Below are positions 38,557-48,353 of a stretch of DNA of 64,000 bases, one piece after another (position 1 is the stretch's first letter; every line of letters starts with the position of its first letter). This DNA is from Parabacteroides distasonis. GTDB lineage: Bacteria > Bacteroidota > Bacteroidia > Bacteroidales > Tannerellaceae. The notes under the pieces were generated by a model. The model was not told the origin of the DNA. It was given only the letters and a program-made list of their open reading frames with translations, and searched no databases. A program made the position numbers and the translations under genes. The stretch is from contig NZ_SRYM01000002.1 in the NCBI RefSeq assembly GCF_004793765.1, forward strand, positions 1 to 64,000. Direction: 5' to 3'.

Positions 38557-39246
38557 TTATAACGTTATTTTCCCACCGCTTTCTCGGCATATTAGTTCCG
38601 CTTCCACGTTTGCCGCTGAAACATATCTTCTTAATAAGTCGACCGAGTAATGACCCGCTTCCAATAAGCCTTCCTTGCCGGAATAACCATTCAGAATCAT
38701 TAACAATGAAGTGGTCGACATTTCAATTTTAGTACGCTCCTCATCGCTGGTAGGCGTTCCGACACCCGCTACCTCATCCCGGTAGACTGGGAGACCGGCG
38801 ATATTCAATTCTCCACGTCCGATACCGTGATAAAGCTCCCCCTCTTTTCCGACACCAAGTTCCAATCCACCGACAATCTTATCCGCATCAAATCCTCCGA
38901 TAGAACAACCGCTACGGATAGAAACCAAATTGATGATATCTACCAATGTATCTATCTTATATAAAGGAAGCCCACGAAGTATTCTCCGTCTTAGCGCCTC
39001 AGCGGAAGGGCGATACCGATTCGGATCTTTCCCCAGACGTTTATAAGCCTGACGGGTAGCGAAAATAGGAGTCCACTTATTAATATCCTCTATCCTACAG
39101 GTAGAGCGGATCTCCTCCTCAACACGGGTTATTTCTTCCCAAAGTCGTTCATCGGGCTCCGTGTTCTTTACTTGGCAAGCGATAGCCAACACATGAAGAT
39201 CGGGGCAAGCCTCCGATATCTCAGATGAAAGAGTGATTGAAATCAT
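38557..39246 (-). CDS. B3/B4 (PheT-like) domain protein
   Basis: A 229-aa stand-alone version of the B3/B4 domain found in the beta subunit of phenylalanyl-tRNA synthetase. Seen are WTPIFATRQAYKRLGKDPNRY, RPSAEALRRRILRG, DIINLVSIRSGCSIGGFD and PVYRDEVAGVGTPTSDEERT. Stand-alone members are thought to edit mischarged tRNAs or bind nucleotides, with no settled role. It is the last gene of the hpt-adk-obgE-pgeF run, 27 nt after pgeF. Confidence 0.83.
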   Translation of the reverse strand: MISITLSSEISEACPDLHVLAIACQVKNTEPDERLWEEITRVEEEIRSTCRIEDINKWTPIFATRQAYKRLGKDPNRYRPSAEALRRRILRGLPLYKIDTLVDIINLVSIRSGCSIGGFDADKIVGGLELGVGKEGELYHGIGRGELNIAGLPVYRDEVAGVGTPTSDEERTKIEMSTTSLLMILNGYSGKEGLLEAGHYSVDLLRRYVSAANVEAELICRESGGKITL

Positions 39247-39273
39247 GTCTATTACAAATTTGAGCCAATATAA

Positions 39274-40098
39274 CTAAAATTTTCTCAAGCATATCCCAGT
39301 AAGAATCCGGCCGCTTTTGACACCAAGGCGACGAGCGGAGAAATAATCCTCATGTCGCATATAAGTACAAATGCTAGCGATCTCTATATGCTCGGAGAGC
39401 AACCCTGCCTCTAACAATTGTAAACGGTTAGTTTCCCATAGATCAATATGCGCTTTTTGAGTCTCCGCATTACATCGAAGAATCCGCTCCATTGGGAAGT
39501 CTGCCGCATGAAACGCTTTTACGACCTCCTCTCCTACCTCAAACGCCGCTTGACTGATAGAGGGGCCTATTCCGGCAATCAATTGAGCGGGATCGCAATC
39601 GTATGCCTCGATCATCAAGCTTGCCGCCTTACGAGCTATACGTAAAACCGTCCCCCGCCAACCCGCATGGACGGCTGCTACCACTTTACGGTCCGGCGCA
39701 TATAACAAGACCGGAACGCAATCCGCCGTAGATACGGCTACACATACATCCGGGACATTCGTCACCAAAGCGTCCACGCCTTCCAAACGTAGCTTTCGCT
39801 CTTTATCATTCAGCGAAAAGAAAGACGCATCGATCGCCAATACTCGATCCTCATGGGTCTGATGAGGTATAACCATATTCTCTAGGGAAATCCCGACCGC
39901 ATCCGAAAGAAGTTCCAAGTTTTTCCGGATGGAGCCCGGATCATCCTCGGTATAAACGCCCGGATTCAGCGAAGCGTACGTTCCCGTACTCACGCCGCCA
40001 TGACGTGTTGTCGTAAAATGAGAAATGTCGCGGTATCCGCTTAACCCGGAGAACCGCGACACCTCTATTTGCTTATTTTCTTGTATCTTCATCTTCAT
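39274..40098 (-). CDS. pgeF: Peptidoglycan editing factor PgeF (YfiH family)
   Basis: A purine-nucleoside-phosphorylase-like, copper- or zinc-binding protein (laccase-domain, LACC1 relative). E. coli PgeF corrects misincorporated L-Ser in peptidoglycan stem peptides. Seen are [45 protein letters not shown] (metal His) and the C-terminal [14 protein letters not shown]. The frame runs upstream into the acidic codons of the obgE tail, so I start at ATG 40098 (or 40092), giving about 274 aa with a 26-nt overlap. Confidence 0.9.
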   Translation of the reverse strand: MKMKIQENKQIEVSRFSGLSGYRDISHFTTTRHGGVSTGTYASLNPGVYTEDDPGSIRKNLELLSDAVGISLENMVIPHQTHEDRVLAIDASFFSLNDKERKLRLEGVDALVTNVPDVCVAVSTADCVPVLLYAPDRKVVAAVHAGWRGTVLRIARKAASLMIEAYDCDPAQLIAGIGPSISQAAFEVGEEVVKAFHAADFPMERILRCNAETQKAHIDLWETNRLQLLEAGLLSEHIEIASICTYMRHEDYFSARRLGVKSGRILTGICLRKF

Positions 40099-41233
40099 CA
40101 TCGTCCCAGTATTCCTCGTATTCCTCATCCGGATCATCCTCGTCCTCGTCCACAGGGAAGATGTATTCGTCGTCATCCTCAAACTCCAACGTGCTTACAT
40201 CTATGTTCTTATGGACAATTCGCTCAGCCTCATGGAAATTCTCCTTGTTCAGCTCTTTCCATAAAAGGTCTTTCAGCTCGACAATACCCAGTCCTGTGAT
40301 AGAAGATATAAAGACATACGGAATTCCCTCCGGCAAGTCTTGCGACAAAGCCTCGATCAATTCCTCATCCAGCATATCGCTCTTGGTGATGGCCAGTACA
40401 CGGCGTTTATCCAGTAATTCCGGATTATACTTCACCAACTCATTATGCAAGATCTCGTATTCTTTCTTGATATCATCCGCATCAGCAGGAACCATGAACA
40501 ATAATAATGAGTTTCGTTCGATATGACGCAAGAAACGAAGTCCCAAACCTTTACCCTCGCTCGCTCCTTCAATAATACCCGGTATATCGGCCATTACAAA
40601 CGAACGGTTATCGCGATAACTCACGATACCTAAATTAGGCTCCAAGGTGGTAAAAGGATAATTAGCGATCTTCGGCTTAGCGGCAGATACGACAGAAAGC
40701 AAAGTAGATTTACCTGCGTTCGGGAATCCTACCAAACCGACATCGGCCAGCAATTTCAGCTGAAGAATCACCGTACGTTCCAAAGCCGGCTCACCCGGTT
40801 GCGAATAACGGGGCGCTTGATTGGTGGCCGTCTTGAAATTAAAATTACCCAGACCGCCACGACCGCCTTTCAGCAACATCACTTGCTGACCGTCTTCCGT
40901 AACATCGCAAATGAATTCGCCGGTCTCAGCGTCGTAAACAACCGTACCGCAAGGAACCTCGATCACTCGATCCTCCCCGTCTTTGCCCGAGCTACGCTTT
41001 GCGCTGCCACTCTCACCATTGGTGGCCATGATATGACGCTCATATTTCAAGTGAAGAAGCGTCCAGTAATTCCGGTTGCCACGGAGATACACATGACCTC
41101 CTCTCCCTCCATCGCCCCCGTCGGGACCTCCTTTCGGAATGTATTTCTCACGACGGAAGTGAGAAGACCCTCTTCCACCCTTTCCTGAGCGGCAATAGAT
41201 CTTGACATAATCTACAAAGTTCGATTCAGCCAT
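40073..41233 (-). CDS. obgE: GTPase ObgE/CgtA
   Basis: A 386-aa ribosome-associated GTPase needed for 50S maturation and stress control. It has the glycine-rich Obg fold ([28 protein letters not shown]), the G domain ([35 protein letters not shown]) and a long acidic tail (residues about 345-386) that overlaps the pgeF start. Expected for the family in all parts. Confidence 0.97.
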   Translation of the reverse strand: MAESNFVDYVKIYCRSGKGGRGSSHFRREKYIPKGGPDGGDGGRGGHVYLRGNRNYWTLLHLKYERHIMATNGESGSAKRSSGKDGEDRVIEVPCGTVVYDAETGEFICDVTEDGQQVMLLKGGRGGLGNFNFKTATNQAPRYSQPGEPALERTVILQLKLLADVGLVGFPNAGKSTLLSVVSAAKPKIANYPFTTLEPNLGIVSYRDNRSFVMADIPGIIEGASEGKGLGLRFLRHIERNSLLLFMVPADADDIKKEYEILHNELVKYNPELLDKRRVLAITKSDMLDEELIEALSQDLPEGIPYVFISSITGLGIVELKDLLWKELNKENFHEAERIVHKNIDVSTLEFEDDDEYIFPVDEDEDDPDEEYEEYWDDDEDEDTRK

Positions 41234-41248
41234 ATTAGTTTATTTCAA

Positions 41249-41821
41249 TTACTTTACGTTATTAACCGCCTCTTTGATACGACCGAAGATCTCCTCGATT
41301 GTTCCCATCCCTTTGATGGCTACGTGCTTGCCTTCACCTACATAGTAGTCTGCTAAAGGAGCTGTTTGAGTATGGTAAACATCCAGTCTGGATTTGATCG
41401 TCTCCAAGTTATCGTCAGAACGTCCGGATACTTTACCGCGCTCCAATAAACGCTTGATCAACTCCTCTTCCTCTACTTGAAGGTTCAACATAACGGAAAC
41501 GTCTGTTCCACGCTCGTTCAACATCTTCTTCAAAGCTTTCGCTTGAGGGATCGTACGAGGAAAACCGTCGAAGATTACGCCCTTAGCTGGCTTCTTGCTA
41601 TCCAATACATTCGCCAACATATCAACGATCAGCTCGTCCGGAACCAATTGTCCCTTCTCGATATAATCTTTAGCGATCTTGCCCAGTTCAGTCTCAGCCT
41701 TCATCTCGCCACGCAATACGTCGCCAGTAGAGATATGATCCAAACCGTATTCTTTAATAATCAACTCACTTTGTGTTCCCTTACCTGAACCGGGAGCACC
41801 AAAAATAACCACGTTCAACAT
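41249..41821 (-). CDS. adk: Adenylate kinase
   Basis: A 190-aa short-form adenylate kinase interconverting ATP, ADP and AMP. Seen are the P-loop IFGAPGSGKGTQSE, AMP-site HISTGDVLRGEM and FDGFPRTIPQA. It lacks the extended LID insertion, as in other short bacterial forms. I start at ATG 41821 (MLNVVIFGAPGSG); the open frame upstream runs into the hpt gene. Second gene of the hpt run. Confidence 0.96.
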   Translation of the reverse strand: MLNVVIFGAPGSGKGTQSELIIKEYGLDHISTGDVLRGEMKAETELGKIAKDYIEKGQLVPDELIVDMLANVLDSKKPAKGVIFDGFPRTIPQAKALKKMLNERGTDVSVMLNLQVEEEELIKRLLERGKVSGRSDDNLETIKSRLDVYHTQTAPLADYYVGEGKHVAIKGMGTIEEIFGRIKEAVNNVK

Positions 41822-41858
41822 ACTATTGTTCCTTATATTATATATAATGTATACTATT

Positions 41859-42395
41859 TTATTCCACAACCTTGTAGATATCCTTATATGAACAGCCCAA
41901 TTCATCATAATCCAAACCGTGTCCCACGATAAAATCAGCGGGTATCTGCAAGCCTACATAATCCGGAGTCAAATCGCATTTCAAGGATTCCGGCTTGAAA
42001 AGCATCGTTGCCAATCTCACATCGGCGGCACCCTCGCTCCGGAGCTTCTCCTTCACGTAGCTCATCGTAAAGCCCGTATCGATAATATCTTCCAACAAAA
42101 CCACCATACGTCCGCGAATATCAGCCTGCACAGGCATAATCTCATTCAATATGCCCGTACTGGAAGTTCCTTGATACGAGGAATAACGAGCGAATGTCAG
42201 TTCATACGGAGCATCCAGCTCACGCATCAGCTCGGCGACAAACATAAAAGCCCCGTTTAACACACCCACGAATAGAGGATTCTTTCCTTCCACATCCGCT
42301 TTAATCTGAACAGCCATTTTAGCGATAGCCGCCTGAATATCCGACTCCGGAATAAACAGTTCAAATTCTTTGTCTTTTAGACGAATTCTGCCCAT
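41859..42395 (-). CDS. hpt: Hypoxanthine phosphoribosyltransferase
   Basis: A 178-aa purine-salvage enzyme using PRPP. It has LFVGVLNGAFMFVAELMREL, the PRPP loop VLLEDIIDTGFTM and the base-binding IPADFIVGHGLDYDE. Start ATG 42395 (MGRIRLKDKEFEL), just after the -7 element at 42419-42426. First gene of hpt-adk-obgE-pgeF-B3/4. Confidence 0.95.
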   Translation of the reverse strand: MGRIRLKDKEFELFIPESDIQAAIAKMAVQIKADVEGKNPLFVGVLNGAFMFVAELMRELDAPYELTFARYSSYQGTSSTGILNEIMPVQADIRGRMVVLLEDIIDTGFTMSYVKEKLRSEGAADVRLATMLFKPESLKCDLTPDYVGLQIPADFIVGHGLDYDELGCSYKDIYKVVE

Positions 42396-42418
42396 AAATC
42401 TTTCGGTTTTCGAGGGGA

Positions 42419-42426
42419 CAAATGTA
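42419..42426 (-). promoter_or_regulatory. -7 element for the hpt operon
   Basis: The minus strand reads TACATTTG, 24 nt before ATG 42395. Confidence 0.6.
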
Positions 42427-42478
42427 CAACTTTTTCGGCGATGCACAAAAAAGTGTAGCAACATACCAAAGTTTGTTA

Positions 42479-42486
42479 TACATTTG
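42479..42486 (+). promoter_or_regulatory. -7 element for nnr
   Basis: TACATTTG, 32 nt before ATG 42518. It is divergent from the hpt promoter. Confidence 0.6.
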
Positions 42487-42517
42487 TAAGCTGAATAAAC
42501 CCCCAGACATCTAGATT

Positions 42518-44029
42518 ATGATTAAGATATTCGCGACAGACAAGGTAAAGGAGCTCGACCAATATACGATTCAACACGAGCCAATTAGTTCGATCGACTT
42601 AGTGGAACGTGCCGCCACGATGTTCGTCCATGAGTTTTGCCGGCGCTACTCCAAGCAGATCCGCATCGTGATTTTCGCCGGTCAAGGCAACAACGGAGCC
42701 GACGCTTTAGCTATCGCCCGCCTTTTGAACGAGGAATCATACCGGGTAGAGACGTATTTATTCAACCCGACGGAGCATCTGTCCGTAGAGTGTGAGCAAA
42801 ACAAGCAGCGTCTGCTCGACATCGAACGAATCGAATTTACGGAAGTGGTCCGAGACTTTGAACCGCCGACGCTAACCGACCGGGACGTGGTGATCGACGG
42901 CCTGTTCGGTTCGGGATTAAACCGTCCTCTCACAGGAGGTTTCGCCGCTATGGTCAATTATATTAACCAATCTGAGGCAGAAGTCGTAGCGATCGATATT
43001 CCTTCAGGGTTATTTGGGGAAGATAATCGAAAAAATGACTCGGAAGCGATCATCAAGGCCAGCTTAACCTTGACATTCGGTTTCCCGAAACTGGCGTTCC
43101 TCTTTCCGGAGAATGAGCAATACGTAGGCGAGTGGAAAATACTGGATATCGGAATCCATCCGGACGCTATTTATGAGATGGCTTCCCCTTACGCATTGGT
43201 CACGGAGGAGGATATCTCCTATTCATTAAAGTCTCGCAAACGTTTCTCACATAAAGGAACATTCGGACATGCCTTATTAATCGCCGGAAGCAAAGGGAAA
43301 ATGGGAGCTGCCCTATTATCCGCGAAGGCATGCTTACGGAGTGGAGCCGGACTATTGACCGTGCATATCCCGACCCGAGGCGAATCAATCTTTCAGACCG
43401 CTTTCCCGGAAGCGATGTTAAGTTTTGACGCAAATCCGGATTATTTCTCTACGGTTCCCGAGATCGGTAGCTACTCCGCTGTCGGTATGGGACCTGGGCT
43501 CGGACAGCACTTGGAATCCGCCGCCGCAATCGAACGCATCCTGCAATCCAGCGCGAAACCGGTAGTTATCGATGCGGACGCTATTAATATAATAGCATCC
43601 AACAAGGACTTATTCAATAAGATCCCGCCACGAAGCATCCTTACTCCCCATCCGAGGGAGTTCGACCGGATAGCAGGCGAGAGCACGAACTCATACGACC
43701 GTTTGATGAAAGCGCAATCTTTCGCCGCCGAACATAAGATTTGTATCGTATTGAAAGGTGCTTATACCGCCATCTGTTCTCCGGCAGGAAACATTTATTT
43801 CAATAGTTGCGGCAATCCGGGCATGGCAACCGCTGGTAGCGGAGATGTGCTGACGGGTATCATCCTCAGCTTATTAGCGCAAGATTATTCTCCGGAAACT
43901 GCCGCTGTAGTCGGAGTATTCTTGCACGGTACAGCCGGTGATCTCGCCGCCGCTTTCCGCTCGGAAGAGAGCATGATCGCCAGCGACATCACGGATATGC
44001 TCGGAAAAGCGTTTAAGCAAATCAAATAA
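42518..44029 (+). CDS. nnr: Bifunctional NAD(P)H-hydrate epimerase/dehydratase
   Basis: A 503-aa metabolite-repair enzyme that epimerises and then dehydrates damaged NAD(P)H. The N-terminal YjeF-type domain (about residues 1-215) has FAGQGNNGADALAIARLL and DIPSGLFGED. The C-terminal ribokinase-like ADP-dependent dehydratase (about 225-503) has HKGTFGHALLIAGSKGKMGA, GMGPGLG (about 324) and the NAGSGD-like TAGSGDVLTGI (about 440). It is followed by a gene-free stretch with array C. Confidence 0.95.
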   Translation: MIKIFATDKVKELDQYTIQHEPISSIDLVERAATMFVHEFCRRYSKQIRIVIFAGQGNNGADALAIARLLNEESYRVETYLFNPTEHLSVECEQNKQRLLDIERIEFTEVVRDFEPPTLTDRDVVIDGLFGSGLNRPLTGGFAAMVNYINQSEAEVVAIDIPSGLFGEDNRKNDSEAIIKASLTLTFGFPKLAFLFPENEQYVGEWKILDIGIHPDAIYEMASPYALVTEEDISYSLKSRKRFSHKGTFGHALLIAGSKGKMGAALLSAKACLRSGAGLLTVHIPTRGESIFQTAFPEAMLSFDANPDYFSTVPEIGSYSAVGMGPGLGQHLESAAAIERILQSSAKPVVIDADAINIIASNKDLFNKIPPRSILTPHPREFDRIAGESTNSYDRLMKAQSFAAEHKICIVLKGAYTAICSPAGNIYFNSCGNPGMATAGSGDVLTGIILSLLAQDYSPETAAVVGVFLHGTAGDLAAAFRSEESMIASDITDMLGKAFKQIK

Positions 44030-44598
44030 ATCCTGCAAAAACAACAGGCGTTTTTACTCTCGTTTGTTACAATTACTACCGCTATTCCATATATTATACG
44101 GACTTACAGTGTACATACGGAATGGTGGTAGTAAATTTCTCATATTGCTTTATCCTTTGTGATGACCATAGAGGAAGAGGAAATATGTTTCTTGAGCCTT
44201 ATGGAAAAGTCCTCATGACCTAATATATACTTCATTCAACGACAGCGAACGATCGTTCGGCGGCAGTGAATATATATTCGGCAGCAGCGAATGATCGTTC
44301 GCTGGCACCGAACGAAGAAGGTATACTTATCATTCACAGAATTAAACGGTTACAATACAAGAATACAAACAACTCCTTAAGACTATAAACAACAACATCC
44401 CAAGCTGACCGATATCAACTCCCTAAGCAGGCCGGCATCTGCTTATCACATGAGCCGGTCTATGAACAAACGACCGATTGCCATACACTCCCGTTAAAAT
44501 AAATAAAAAAGGAAAAAGAGCTTACGTATCCCTTGCCCCAGAGTTGTCTCATATATAAAACACCGACAAATTTGTATTAACAATAAAGCTATACGTAC
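44030..44598. other. Gene-free region between nnr and the DUF1080 gene
   Basis: A 569-nt stretch. It holds an inverted repeat (TTACTACC..ATTCC at 44073-44088 with its partner at 44119-44134, 14 of 16 matching) and array C (44243-44326). I see no gene and no clear TAnnTTTG promoter before the DUF1080 gene. Confidence 0.7.
44243..44326. repeat. Array C: tandem 21-nt palindromic units
   Basis: Units start at 44243, 44264, 44285 and 44306. The first three read CAGCGAACGATCGTTCGGCGG, with the second and third changed in parallel on both arms: core palindromes GAACGATCGTTC, GAATATATATTC and GAATGATCGTTC. Unit 4 keeps only CACCGAACGA. An upstream stretch (44221-44242) may be a decayed unit. Confidence 0.78.
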
Positions 44599-45867
44599 AT
44601 GAAAATAACAATCGTATCATTCGCAATGGCAGCTGCTTTCGGTTTAACCGCCTGTGATAACACGAAGCATAACACATTGACCGAACAAGAGAAAACGGAA
44701 GGTTGGGAACTTCTATTCGATGGGGAAACCCTGGATGGCTGGCGGGATTATAACGGAACCGCCTTGACCGGACCTTGGGAAGTTGTAAACGGAACCATCC
44801 AAGCGGACGGGCAAGGTAGCGATGCCAGCGGATACATCGTCACCGACAAGGCTTATGAGAATTTCGAGCTTTCATGGGACTGGAAAATCTCGAGAGGTGG
44901 GAATAGCGGCTTATTGTATCATGTGGTAGAACGTCCTCAATTCCCGGTTCCCTACGTTACCGGCCCCGAGTATCAATTGATCGATGATGTCAATTTCGCG
45001 GAACCATTGGAAGATTGGCAACGTTGCGGAGTGGATTACGCTATGTATTTACCGGACTTCAACACGATAAAAGTGCATCCGGCCGGCGAATGGAACAACT
45101 CTAAGATTATTTTTGACAACGGACATGTCACCTACTTTATGAACGGACACAAAACCGTAGAGTTCGACGCCTGGTCCGACGATTGGTTCTCTCGTAAGAA
45201 CAGCGGCAAATGGGCGAACGCTCCCGAATATGGATTGGCGCATAAAGGATTGATTTGCTTGCAAGACCACGGTTATCCCGCATGGTTCCGTAATATCAAG
45301 ATCAAGGAACTTCCCCGCAAGACACGAGAGGCTCGTTTATTCAACGGCGAGGACATTACGAACTGGGATAAATACGGAACAGAATTATGGTATGTAAAAG
45401 ATGGTTTACTAGTATGCGAAAGTGGCCCGGATAAACAATACGGCTATCTAGCCACCCGAGAATATTACGACGATTTTGACCTTACCGTAGAATTTAAACA
45501 GGAAAAAGATGGTAATTCTGGCGTATTTATTCGTTCCTTTGTAGAAGAAAAAGACGTAAAGGTAAACGGCTGGCAAGTGGAAGTCGCCCCCAAAGGCTTT
45601 GACACGGGTGGTATCTACGAATCTTACGGACGAGGATGGTTGATACAGATCCCGGACGAGAAGGAGAACATCCTAAAACAAGGGGAGTGGAACACGATGC
45701 GTATCCGGGTACAAGGAGATAATGTACAGACTTGGCTCAACGGAGAGGAGATGGTAAACATCCGGGATGAAAAGATCGGAGCCGGTCAAGGGCGTATCGC
45801 GTTACAAATATATGATGGTGGCGGCATCAAGGTTCTTTGGCGCAACCTTCATTTACAAACATTATAG
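44599..45867 (+). CDS. DUF1080 (3-keto-disaccharide hydrolase-like) lipoprotein
   Basis: A 422-aa lipoprotein (signal with lipobox LTAC, Cys near residue 19) with two tandem DUF1080 concanavalin-like domains: WELLFDGETLDGWRDYNG (from about residue 34) and ARLFNGEDITNWDKYGTELW (from about 245). The family includes enzymes that cleave 3-keto-glycosides. With the following oxidoreductase and isomerase-fold genes it suggests glycoside oxidation at C3 and cleavage in the periplasm. Product and substrate are inferred, not seen. Confidence 0.85.
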   Translation: MKITIVSFAMAAAFGLTACDNTKHNTLTEQEKTEGWELLFDGETLDGWRDYNGTALTGPWEVVNGTIQADGQGSDASGYIVTDKAYENFELSWDWKISRGGNSGLLYHVVERPQFPVPYVTGPEYQLIDDVNFAEPLEDWQRCGVDYAMYLPDFNTIKVHPAGEWNNSKIIFDNGHVTYFMNGHKTVEFDAWSDDWFSRKNSGKWANAPEYGLAHKGLICLQDHGYPAWFRNIKIKELPRKTREARLFNGEDITNWDKYGTELWYVKDGLLVCESGPDKQYGYLATREYYDDFDLTVEFKQEKDGNSGVFIRSFVEEKDVKVNGWQVEVAPKGFDTGGIYESYGRGWLIQIPDEKENILKQGEWNTMRIRVQGDNVQTWLNGEEMVNIRDEKIGAGQGRIALQIYDGGGIKVLWRNLHLQTL

Positions 45868-45895
45868 TATATCGTTTTCTTAAAATTTAATAGTT

Positions 45896-47410
45896 ATGAA
45901 AAACATTTCGAGAAGAAGTTTCCTCAAGACCGGAGCCGTAGCGGCAGCCGGACTAACGATCGTTCCGGGTTCCGTGCTCGGTAAATCCTTTGGCTATACA
46001 GCTCCTAGTGACAAACTGAACATCGCAGGTATCGGTGTCGGCGGTATGGGACGTCGTAACCTCGCCAACATGAACACGGAGAATATCGTAGCTTTATGCG
46101 ATGTGGATTGGCACTATGCGGACAAGACCTTCAAGGACTATCCGAAGGCTAAACGCTTTAAAGACTGGCGTGTCATGTTCGATGAGATGGGTAAGTCCAT
46201 CGATGCGATTATGGTAGCCACCCCAGACCATACACATGCCGGCGTGACCGCCCACGCAATCACGCTAGGCAAGCATTGCTATACGCAAAAACCGCTTACC
46301 CACTCCGTTTACGAATCGCGTTTGCTTACCAAACTGGCGAAGAAATATAAGGTAGCCACCCAAATGGGTAACCAAGGTAACTCATTCGACTGGTGCCGGC
46401 AAATCGCGGAATGGATACAGTCTGGCGTAATCGGCGATGTATACGAGGTACATTGTTGGACAGACCGCCCCATCTGGCCCCAAGGCTTGATGAAACCGAG
46501 CGATACCCCGAAATGCCCGAAGACACTGGATTGGGATTTATGGATCGGCCCGGCTCAAAAGCGGCCTTATAATCCGGTCTATACCCCTTGGAACTGGCGC
46601 GGGTGGTGGGACTTCGGAACCGGAGCCTTGGGCGATATGGCTTGCCATATCATGGACCCGTTGTATTGGGCACTCGACTTGAAATATCCGACCAGCGTAA
46701 TCGGTAGCTCTACTTTGAGTAACCTGTACTCCCCTCCTCACGCGCAGATCGTAACGTATACATTCCCCGCACGTCCGCCCAAAGGAAATGTCAAGATGCC
46801 GGAAGTGAAGGTCTATTGGTACGATGGTGGTCTGATGCCTCCCCGTCCGGAAGAATTGAAAGACGGGCAGATGATGGGCGACGAGAATGGCGGTATCATC
46901 TTCATCGGAACGAAAGGAAAGATCATGACAGGCTGTTACGGAATGAACCCGACCTTATTACCGGTTTCCGACATGGAACATTTCAACCAGCCCAAACCGA
47001 CGATCCCGAGAGTGAAAGGTGGCAATGGAGACATATGGTCCACCAACGCCCATGAGCAAGACTGGATCCGGGCTTGCAAGGAATCCCCGGAAAATCGTAC
47101 GGAAGCCTCATCCAACTTCCAGTTCTCCGGTCCGTTCAACGAGATGGTCGTGATGGGAGTCTTGGCCGTTCGCCTCTCCGGACTGCAAGGTTTGCATCGT
47201 GAGTTGCAATGGGATGGAGAGAACATGCGGTTTACGAACATCTCCCCGAACGATAAGATCAAGATCGTCACGGTGGATGATTTCAAGGTAATTGACGGAG
47301 ATCCGCGTTTCGACCGTCGCTTCGCCGAGTTTAACGCCGCAGAGATGGCCAACGAATGGATCAAGCATACGTATAACAACGGTTTCTCTTTGCCGGATAT
47401 GCCAAGATAA
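45896..47410 (+). CDS. Secreted Gfo/Idh/MocA-family oxidoreductase
   Basis: A 504-aa NAD(P)-dependent oxidoreductase. It has a twin-arginine signal (SRRSFLKTGAVAAAGLTIVPG), a Rossmann domain (NIAGIGVGGMGRRNLANM), the EKP-like motif here as QKPLTHSVYES, and a C-terminal alpha/beta domain. Tat export with bound cofactor is usual for this subfamily. In the 3-keto-glycoside context it would oxidise a sugar hydroxyl. It lies 28 nt after the DUF1080 gene. Confidence 0.9.
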   Translation: MKNISRRSFLKTGAVAAAGLTIVPGSVLGKSFGYTAPSDKLNIAGIGVGGMGRRNLANMNTENIVALCDVDWHYADKTFKDYPKAKRFKDWRVMFDEMGKSIDAIMVATPDHTHAGVTAHAITLGKHCYTQKPLTHSVYESRLLTKLAKKYKVATQMGNQGNSFDWCRQIAEWIQSGVIGDVYEVHCWTDRPIWPQGLMKPSDTPKCPKTLDWDLWIGPAQKRPYNPVYTPWNWRGWWDFGTGALGDMACHIMDPLYWALDLKYPTSVIGSSTLSNLYSPPHAQIVTYTFPARPPKGNVKMPEVKVYWYDGGLMPPRPEELKDGQMMGDENGGIIFIGTKGKIMTGCYGMNPTLLPVSDMEHFNQPKPTIPRVKGGNGDIWSTNAHEQDWIRACKESPENRTEASSNFQFSGPFNEMVVMGVLAVRLSGLQGLHRELQWDGENMRFTNISPNDKIKIVTVDDFKVIDGDPRFDRRFAEFNAAEMANEWIKHTYNNGFSLPDMPR

Positions 47411-47431
47411 ACCTTTTAATAACAGCAGAAC

Positions 47432-48286
47432 ATGATAAGACATATCTATAAAATAATGATAGCGATCGTTTGCTGCCTATTGGCTATTCCAACCGAAGCG
47501 CAAACGAAAGCCGAGAAGAACGGATGGCGTCTAGGTATGCAATCCTATAGTTTCCATCTGTTCCCTCTGACGGAAGCTCTTGACAAGACGCAAGAACTCG
47601 GATTGAAATATATCGAGATTTATCCCGGTCATAAACTTGGCGGTAAATGGGGGGATAAAGTATTCGATTTTAACCTCGATACACAAACTCAGAAAGAGAT
47701 AAAGGAACTTGCGGCATCCAAAGGTATCAAGATCGTAGGAACCGGTGTGTATGTAGCCGAAAAGTCATCCGATTGGGAAAAGATGTTCAAGTTCGCAAAA
47801 GCGATGGACCTAGAATTCATTACTTGCGAACCGACTTTAAGTGACTGGGACTTGGTAGAAAAATTGTCTAGGCAATACAACATTAAGATCTCCGTCCATA
47901 ATCATCCGCAGCCTTCCGACTACTGGAAACCTGAGAACCTGTTGAAAGCCATCTCCGGATGCAGTCAATCGCTTGGTTCTTGTTCCGACGTAGGCCATTG
48001 GCGCCGGGAGGGATTAAACCAGATCGATTGCTTAAAACAGCTCAAAGGCCGGATCATCTCTTTGCACTTCAAGGATATCGCCCCCAAAAAAGCAGGAGAA
48101 AAAGAGCAACACGACGTGATCTGGGGCACAGGCATCCTAGACGTAAAGGGTATGTTGAAAGAGCTCAAATCCCAAAATTTCAAGGGAGTATTCTCTATCG
48201 AGTATGAATACAACTGGGAAAACTCAGTACCGGATATTAAAGAATGTATCCAATATTTCAATAAAACCGCAAACGAAATCTTATAA
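47432..48286 (+). CDS. Exported sugar phosphate isomerase/epimerase-fold protein
   Basis: A 284-aa xylose-isomerase-like TIM barrel with a signal peptide (IMIAIVCCLLAIPTEAQT). Metal-ligand motifs of the AP-endonuclease-2 fold are visible: YIEIYPGHK, ISVHNHPQP, CSDVGHWRREG, SLHFKDIA and FSIEYEYNW. In 3-keto-sugar pathways such proteins act as hydro-lyases or isomerases on the keto sugar. The role here follows from its two neighbours, 21 nt upstream. Confidence 0.85.
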   Translation: MIRHIYKIMIAIVCCLLAIPTEAQTKAEKNGWRLGMQSYSFHLFPLTEALDKTQELGLKYIEIYPGHKLGGKWGDKVFDFNLDTQTQKEIKELAASKGIKIVGTGVYVAEKSSDWEKMFKFAKAMDLEFITCEPTLSDWDLVEKLSRQYNIKISVHNHPQPSDYWKPENLLKAISGCSQSLGSCSDVGHWRREGLNQIDCLKQLKGRIISLHFKDIAPKKAGEKEQHDVIWGTGILDVKGMLKELKSQNFKGVFSIEYEYNWENSVPDIKECIQYFNKTANEIL

Positions 48287-48314
48287 TAGGGTTAGCATTA
48301 ATTGACAGGCAGTA

Positions 48315-48353
48315 AGCGTATAGGTTCAAGGAATGTTTCCTAGCCTATACGCT
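48315..48353 (+). terminator. Hairpin after the isomerase gene
   Basis: AGCGTATAGG (48315-48324) pairs with CCTATACGCT (48344-48353), with a nested AGGAA/TTTCCT hairpin inside. It has only a weak T-rich tail and separates the DUF1080 operon from the ECF locus. Confidence 0.65.

Noticed and set aside
40102-40182. N-terminal extension of pgeF
   Set aside because: It reads the acidic obgE tail in another frame and is not part of the PgeF fold.
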